Assembly: GCA_017979445.1 (NCBI GenBank)
Contig: CM030711.1
Location: 38,742,757 to 38,806,756 of the forward strand
Reading direction: 5' to 3'
Source of the DNA: Akebia trifoliata
Lineage: Eukaryota; Streptophyta; Magnoliopsida; Ranunculales; Lardizabalaceae
Length of the DNA stretch: 64,000 bases
Shown: piece after piece, positions 58,094-64,000 of the stretch
Numbering within the stretch: position 1 is the stretch's first letter
Layout of the letters: each line of letters begins with the position of its first letter
Made by a program: the position numbers and the translations under genes
The notes under the pieces: generated by a model
What the model saw: the letters and a program-made list of their open reading frames with translations, nothing else
What the model was told of the DNA's origin: nothing
Databases searched by the model: none

Positions 58094-58809
58094 TAGGGCT
58101 GCAACTCGAGTGGGTTGGGCCAGGATGGGGATCAACCTGCACCCAACCCTAACTTGATAACCACCAACCCAATCTCGGGCATGAAATGCTTAATCCGAAC
58201 CCAACCCAAGTCGTATTGGTCAGGTTAATTCATTCTTCATTAATACTAGGTAATTTACTATTGATAAAGATTTCTATAAAGATAAGTGGCGTGTAAAAGA
58301 ACTTAAAATTTACAATTATTTGTCCTAAAAATGTATTTCAAAATTTTATATACATAAATTTATTAGCTAGCAAATTTAAAAAAGAAAAAAAAAAAAGGAA
58401 TAAGAATATTCTTTAAAGTAATTTTTTTTTTTGTTAATAGCAAATTTCAACAAAAGAAAACATTTAAAATTTTAATATAATCACTGTATGAAAATATGGA
58501 ATTACACTTAAACAAAAAATATATATAATGAAGTAATTATTTATTTAATGAAAATAGTCACACATTATTTTTTATACATAGATAAACAAAAACATATATT
58601 TTGAAATACTTTTAACTTATAATCACATTAAGTTTGGGTTCGGGCAAATCATGTTGGTTGATATCAACGCCCAAATCCAACCCAATTTGAATCGGGCATT
58701 TTTTTTTCCCGAACCCGAGGATGAACCCAAGCTAACTATGCCTAGACCTAACCCAAGGTCAGGTTCAACCCAAAGGATTCAGGCTTGGCCCGCCCAAGTT
58801 ACAACCCTA
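58094..58809. mobile_element. hAT-like non-autonomous element, 716 bp
   Basis: Ends TAGGGCTGCAACTCGAGTGGG and, inverted, TAGGGTTGTAACTTGGGCGGG. GGGTTGGG / CCCAACCC motifs cluster near both ends, with an AT-rich centre. The flanks TTTTATAA and TTTTTAAT match at five of eight positions. Same family as 16180-17461 and 28702-29199. Confidence 0.65.
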
Positions 58810-59726
58810 TTTTTAATAGTAAATAATTAGCAATCAAAAGAAAGTTTCTTTATATCTGGGATTTGTACAGTAGATAACAAAGTATCTATTTTATGTAATA
58901 AATGGTTACCAAATAGGAAAAAAGAAATTCTATCTTCATATTTTATATTTCATACAATAGGTAGTAAAATAATTATTTTATACTAATAAATAATTACTAA
59001 CAAAAAATATATTTCTATCTTTATGTTTTATGCTTTATACAAAAAGCAACAACACAATAAGCATTTTTTTTTTCTATAGGTTCCCTCGAAGTTCATCTCT
59101 CCAACAAAGAATTCAACTCAAGTGAGAGGCAATATTGGTGCCTAAGCTGGTGAACACTCAGAAGACATCGAAATCATCTAAAACCTTAAAAAACATCTTC
59201 ATTAGATTCAATGATCCAAAAGGGAAAAGGCAGATCAATTTCAATCCTTAAAAAGGAAAATCTGATTCTACAATGTTTGTCAAATTCTGAGATCACATCA
59301 AGTTTTTAAAAAGAAAAATTGTTTCAATATTGCACACATGATAATCTTAGGGGTCTTGAAATTTCAAAAGGGTGTCATCATTTGTTTTAGTGTGTCATTC
59401 GAGTCTACCGCGTCTTATCGACGTCAAATTGGCAATTGATTCTCTAATCCTCACTACCCTCCTTAAACTATGGGTATTTTTTCAAAAAATTCCTACTTGC
59501 CAGAGGTAGCCTGTTAGTTATCGTTTAACTAGTGTCATGTCATGATGAGCAATCGTGACTTGATAAGAATCAATCATCAAAATGAGTCCAGATATATCAT
59601 AATCAGGTTTATTAAAAGAAGCTCGTCATCTCAAGACCAAGAAAGTAGGCTTGACCTGTTCAAATTTGATTGCGTTTAATCTAGTAACCTACACATTAAT
59701 TGAATCATGCATTTATAGCAATATCC
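58810..59726. other. Intergenic DNA
   Basis: No gene supported. AT-rich to about 59070, then mixed sequence leading into the tandem repeat. Confidence 0.4.
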
Positions 59727-60010
59727 TACATATTTTGAGTCCAAACATAGTGTGACTTCATCAAGTTGCAACTCAAACAGAATGGGCTTTCACCAATTCA
59801 GAGTCCAAACATTGTGAGACTCTATTAAGTTTAAGCCCAAATACATCGAAGTTTGCCCAATTCAGAATCCAAAGAAATTCAGACTCTATTCAAGGCCAAA
59901 AAATTGAGGCTTCACCAATGCGGAGTCCAAAGAAACCGTGACTTCTTCAAATTTAAGTTCAAAGATAATGAGGCTTCGCCAATTCAGAGTCCAAAGAAAT
60001 CGAGGGAGTT
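59727..60010 (+). repeat. Degenerate tandem repeat, ~62-bp unit, about 4.5 copies
   Basis: CCAATTCAGAGTCCAAA-type segments fall near 59792, 59856, 59917 and 59978, each followed by a GACTCTATTAAG / GACTTCTTCAA-type segment. The 112-codon frame at 59853-60191 arises from this repeat and has no recognisable protein family. Confidence 0.6.
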
Positions 60011-60894
60011 GTATATCTCGAGGCATACAGATCTACGGTTCTCGAACTTATCCGCTTTAGGGAGTCGATTGAGTATGCCACCTAGCAAGTCATATTATCA
60101 CAACTCTTACTTTTTTGATAAATTGGAAAAAAAGTATTCTTTTTTAAATAATTATAAATTAATATATTATTATTTTAATAATTTTTCCTAAAAATAATTT
60201 AAAACAGTAAACCCATAACCAATTAAAAAGAAGCTCTGAAATTTTAAAACACCTCAAGCTTCATTAGCCCAATAACATTTTTCCTAAAATATTTAACTAG
60301 AAATCCAAGTCTAAATGAAACCCAGAAATTTCAACGAAATAAAAAAAACCTTTAAATGCCCAGATCATAAGGCCAAAATTAAAAACCTAGTGTACCACAA
60401 TTCCTAACTAACCAAATAGGACTCCACAAGGAACCCTACCTCTCACAAGAAATAACAATTAAGATGGAGATCACAATGAAAAAAGTATTGGAAAGAAAGA
60501 GTCCTTAATTATATCTTCAGCAAATTCACGAAAGAGAAGTCGTGTGGGTTGAAATTGAGAAAATCTGAATAAATCAAAGACAGTACACATATGAAATAAT
60601 GATTTCGTTTGTAGGAGGGGTCTCTCACATGATTGGATTTGGATAAACAAGAGGGAAAGATAGGGTTATTGAAGAACTAAATCTCTTGAGGGTGATTTGT
60701 CGACCTCTCTTTAAGAAGAATAGAAGCCCACGGATTTTTGATCTACAGCGACGGATTTTTTCGCCGCTACAGGGTACTTTTTCCTTCGGTAAAGGCTATT
60801 GCAGCGAATGAGCAGTGGATCCAAGATCAGACGTAGTTGCCTCAGTCACTAAATATACTAGCGGATAACTTGTTCCGCTGTTGCAGGTAATACA
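60011..60894. other. Intergenic DNA leading into a palindromic array
   Basis: No gene supported. From about 60740 the first GCGACGGATTTTTTCGCCGC-type palindromes appear. Confidence 0.4.
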
Positions 60895-61375
60895 TATAGT
60901 GGCGGATATTAAGATTCGCTGCAATAGGTCATTTTTTTAACAAATAGAATATAATACATATAGCGGCGGATATTAAAATCCGTTGTAATAGGTCAATTTT
61001 TTTATAAATAAAATATATTATATATAGTGGCGGATATTAATATCCGTTGCAATAGGTCAATTTTTTTACAAATAAAATATACTACATATAGCGGCGGATA
61101 TTAATATCTACTGCAATAGGTCAATTTTATAAATAAAATATACTACATATAACGGCGAATATTAATATCTACTGCAATATAGGTCAATTTTTAATAAATA
61201 GAATATACTACATATAGTGGCGGATATTAATATCCATTGCAACAGGTAATTTTTGAACATATAGAATATACTACATATAGCTACAAATATTAAGATCCAC
61301 TACAATAGATCAATTTAAAAAAAAAAAATAGAATATAAGACATCTAGCAGCGCATATTAATATCCGTTGCTATAA
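60895..61375 (+). repeat. Array of ~63-bp palindrome-bearing repeats, 8 copies
   Basis: The unit begins TAGCGGCGGATATTAATATCC, continues GTTGCAATAGGTCAATTTTTT and ends AAATAAAATATACTACATA. Starts fall near 60898, 60961, 61026, 61089, 61148, 61215, 61280 and 61345. GGATATTAATATCC is a perfect 14-bp palindrome. Such GCGGCGGAT...ATCCGCTGC motifs resemble subterminal repeats of plant CACTA elements, where transposase binds. No CACTA terminus is seen. Confidence 0.75.
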
Positions 61376-61387
61376 GTTTTTTTTTTC

Positions 61388-61419
<32 letters not shown>

Positions 61420-62104
61420 TATACATTTAACCTATGTCCTCCAACCTGCATACATTGAAAACTCTAAAATAAATAATGAAAAGAGAATTGATATTGCCAC
61501 ACTAACTTTTACTAATCCCACACCAATTCATAAGTAAATCACCAAAGAACTTCACAAATTAAGTTGGTATGACATAAGTTTTATGTTCAGTTTTACACCG
61601 TTCAATAACTTCAAGGCCACAAGTCTTCTTCAATGTTTCCACAGCCAATGTTCATTGCTCGATACTTAGAAAAGACTAATGAAAAACAAATGCCAATAGT
61701 AGCTAGTTTAAAACTTAGTTATCGAAAGTGCTAGAACATGGTTCTATGTTGGGAGTGGCCTAAAGTGCTGCAATGGATCTATGTTGGGAGTGTGATAATC
61801 ATCAAAAAGTAGAAATTGAACTATTTTAAGTGTTAATTGAACTATCCATATGATCAAGACCAATGTGCATAATCACAACAGGCATGAAAACTAGCATGTG
61901 TGTTAAACAAGAAAAAATGACACATTGATATTTTAAAAACTATGGTACTTGGTGTATGTACACTAGCTCTCTTTTTGTTTCAACCCACATCAAGTAATTA
62001 TGGATTCCTTTGATTAATACAAGTAAGTTCAAAGGTTTAAAGTGTTTATGATAAAGGTGCAAAATCAAACTCAGACACAACCCCCCTCTGTCTTTTATGC
62101 CACA
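61376..62104. other. Intergenic DNA with a (TA)n run
   Basis: A (TA)n run at about 61388-61421. TTCTATGTTGGGAGTG occurs twice (about 61743 and 61783). No gene supported. Confidence 0.4.
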
Positions 62105-62110
62105 CGTGCG

Positions 62111-62199
<89 letters not shown>
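62105..62199 (+). repeat. Compound (GC)n(AC)n(TC)n microsatellite
   Basis: A short CGCGCGCG run, then about 24 bases of AC, then about 58 bases of TC. Adjacent frames are artefacts. Confidence 0.9.
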
Positions 62200-62201
<2 letters not shown>

Positions 62202-63394
62202 GGTTGAGGATTTAAACTTCAAATGTGACTAGTGAGTCATGGCTCCAACAAACATGGGACTAGAAGTGCTAGCCATGTGGTCTCCCCATGATTCGTATAG
62301 CTGGAATGCTTCCAACTGATTTGTGAAACCATTGCCTTCTTCATTAGCAGGATGAGACTATTTCAATTGTATTGTATATGTTTTTGTTAGGTTTAGAGAT
62401 GGTCTTGGTGGAGTTGTATAGGTTTTAATAAAGTAATACTCTAAACTTTATTGCTTCACAATTGAATTTTGATTTGGTCCTGGAAAAATAAAGCCTTGAT
62501 GCAGAATAAGTTTCATTCATCTTCCTTGTTTTATTATAAGTAACAGAGAATCTATTAAAAAATACCTATATTAAAATTTAATTCCTTCTAAAATTAGGCT
62601 ATGTTCCTTGAAATCAATCCAGAAGAGTATCATTCATCTAATGAAACTTATTAAAATAGAAATTTGAACTACAAATTCACAATATCAAATCTAATAGATA
62701 ATAATAGCCAATAAAAATATAAGAAAAAATGGGCTTTAACTTCAAATCCAAACCCTAAACAAACCAATTTCTTAAACTTGTAAGAATATCTACCATTACA
62801 AACTTGTAATCTAAACAAAATCAATTAAAACCCAAAAAAATTTCATACATGAAAAGCAAAATTAAACTCTTCAGATCTCATTCCTCACCAAATCCGCCAT
62901 TAATGAGGAGAGGATGTCGTGACTCAACCACACACAGGGATATATATTCATAAAGAAAAAGATAAACAAAGAGAGAGAGAGAGACTCATCAGCTGAGGTT
63001 GAGGGTTCAAGTCCCTCCTTCCGCTCCTGGCAATACAGGCCAGATAGGGTGGCGAAACAATTCAGCTTGGATCAAGGAATCCCCTGCGTCAACCCTCACA
63101 ACAGCGACCACGAAGCAGGTACTACACAAGGTGATGCAACAGGGGCTGAAACAAGCCTCTAAACGGAAGGGTCAATTGAAACTCCAACCAGGACTCAAAT
63201 TGAAAAACAAATCGCTAAAACTCCAACTTTTAGGGATTTCAAAGAGATAGAGAGAATGCGAAGAAGAGAAGAGAAAATGAAAGAGATAAAGTGAAGGAGT
63301 TTTGAAGTTTCTCTAAAATTCCCGCGAAAATTTTGATGCCTATGGATTGTTTTTGCGGAAAATGTAATTAGTTTTATGCAGCACTCTGTAAATA
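62200..63394. other. Intergenic DNA between the two palindromic arrays
   Basis: No supportable gene. The part at 62990-63240 is less AT-rich than its surroundings and contains a GAGGGTTCAAGTCCCTC hairpin like a tRNA T-arm, but no tRNA can be built. Confidence 0.4.
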
Positions 63395-63890
63395 TTGTCC
63401 TTGTAAGGCGTACTCTACAGCTACAGAAAATAGAATCCGCTGCTATATTCAATTAAAAAAAATTTGATCGAGAGAACTCACCAAACCGAGATTTTTTATA
63501 TAGAAAAATTGTACTCTATAGCTGCGAAAAATATAATCCACTGCTATATTCACTTTAAAAAAAATTGATAAAGAGAACTAACTAAACCGAGTTTTTTACA
63601 TAGAAAAAGTGTACTCTACAGTTGCGGAAAGTATAATCCGCTGCTATATTCAATTTAAAAAAATTGATAAAGAGAACTCACTAAACCGAGTTTTTTATAT
63701 AAAAAAAATTGATTTTTTAATGGCGGATATATTTTTCCGCTGCTATATGCACCTGAATAAGCAGGAAACTATTTAGTGTGAATTTTCCGCGTATGCACGG
63801 GTCCCTATAGTGGCGGATACAATTATCTTCTGCAAAAAATGTATCTATAGGAGCGGATAAGATTATCCACTGCGATAAATGTATATATAA
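63395..63890 (+). repeat. Second palindrome-bearing array, ~100-bp unit
   Basis: Three units start near 63409, 63511 and 63611 with GTACTCTACAGCTACAG-type sequence. They continue AATCCGCTGCTATATTCAA and end AACTCACTAAACCGAG. Further single motifs (ATGGCGGATATATTTTTCCGC at 63721, AGTGGCGGATACAATTATC at 63809, GAGCGGATAAGATTATCC at 63852) follow. The TCCGCTGC core is shared with the array at 60895-61375. Confidence 0.65.
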
Positions 63891-64000
63891 CGAAAAAGGA
63901 GAGTGGTTTGTTGGAGGAATAAGAGGATGAGAGGTTGAGTTAAGAAAAACCTGAGACGAAGAGTGGAGGAGCTCGTGATCATGAGTCCTCATAGTTGCAC

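Noticed and set aside
59853..60191. 112-codon frame
   Set aside because: Produced by the 62-bp tandem repeat, with an AT-rich random tail.
62990..63030. Possible tRNA gene (GAGGGTTCAAGTCCCTC T-arm)
   Set aside because: Only the T-arm hairpin and B box are present; no acceptor, D or anticodon stem can be paired upstream.
63717..63992. 91-codon minus-strand frame at the window end
   Set aside because: Half of it comes from the palindromic repeat array and the rest has no recognisable domain.

Overview
This window is nuclear DNA from a flowering plant, probably a woody dicot; the sequence does not fix the species. The evidence is AT-rich DNA crowded with plant LTR retrotransposons and small foldback elements, plant-type GT-AG introns, an intronless PLS-class PPR gene, and a subfamily XII LRR receptor kinase. 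A run of exactly 100 Ns at 721-820 is an assembly gap.

Layout. 1-31.9 kb is repeat-rich. It holds two copies (about 5.0-8.0 kb and 24.0-26.6 kb) of a roughly 3 kb segmental duplication, each carrying a two-exon gene for a tiny secreted protein on the minus strand. The first copy also keeps the broken 5' end of an LRR receptor kinase. Between the copies lie a single exon of a HAD-type phosphatase gene, two decayed Ty1/copia elements in opposite orientation (one split by a hAT-like element), and the tail of a receptor kinase. 31,959-41,118 is one full-length Ty3/gypsy element on the minus strand, with matched LTRs and a near-perfect 5-bp target duplication. It has a second RNase H domain and a separately promoted, intron-containing antisense gene, both marks of the Tat group. 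It also has a 61-bp minisatellite and an integrase whose catalytic core is gone.

42.8-56.8 kb is the gene-rich part: an apparently intact non-RD LRR receptor kinase of the FLS2/EFR/XA21 type (+), an E-class PPR protein (-), and a four-exon gene for a 151-residue membrane-anchored coiled-coil protein resembling plant proteins annotated as RAB6-interacting golgin-like (-). The introns of the last gene hold a solo LTR and a LINE nested in a copia relic. 56.8-64 kb returns to repeats: foldback elements, a third hAT-like element, and arrays of palindromic repeats resembling CACTA subterminal repeats.

The genes do not form a pathway. The receptor kinase promoter and signal-peptide region is homologous to sequence beside the small secreted-protein genes, so receptor and peptide loci appear to have been shuffled together by local duplication. 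The best candidates for something undescribed are the secreted-protein pair and the antisense gene plus minisatellite inside the Ty3/gypsy element.
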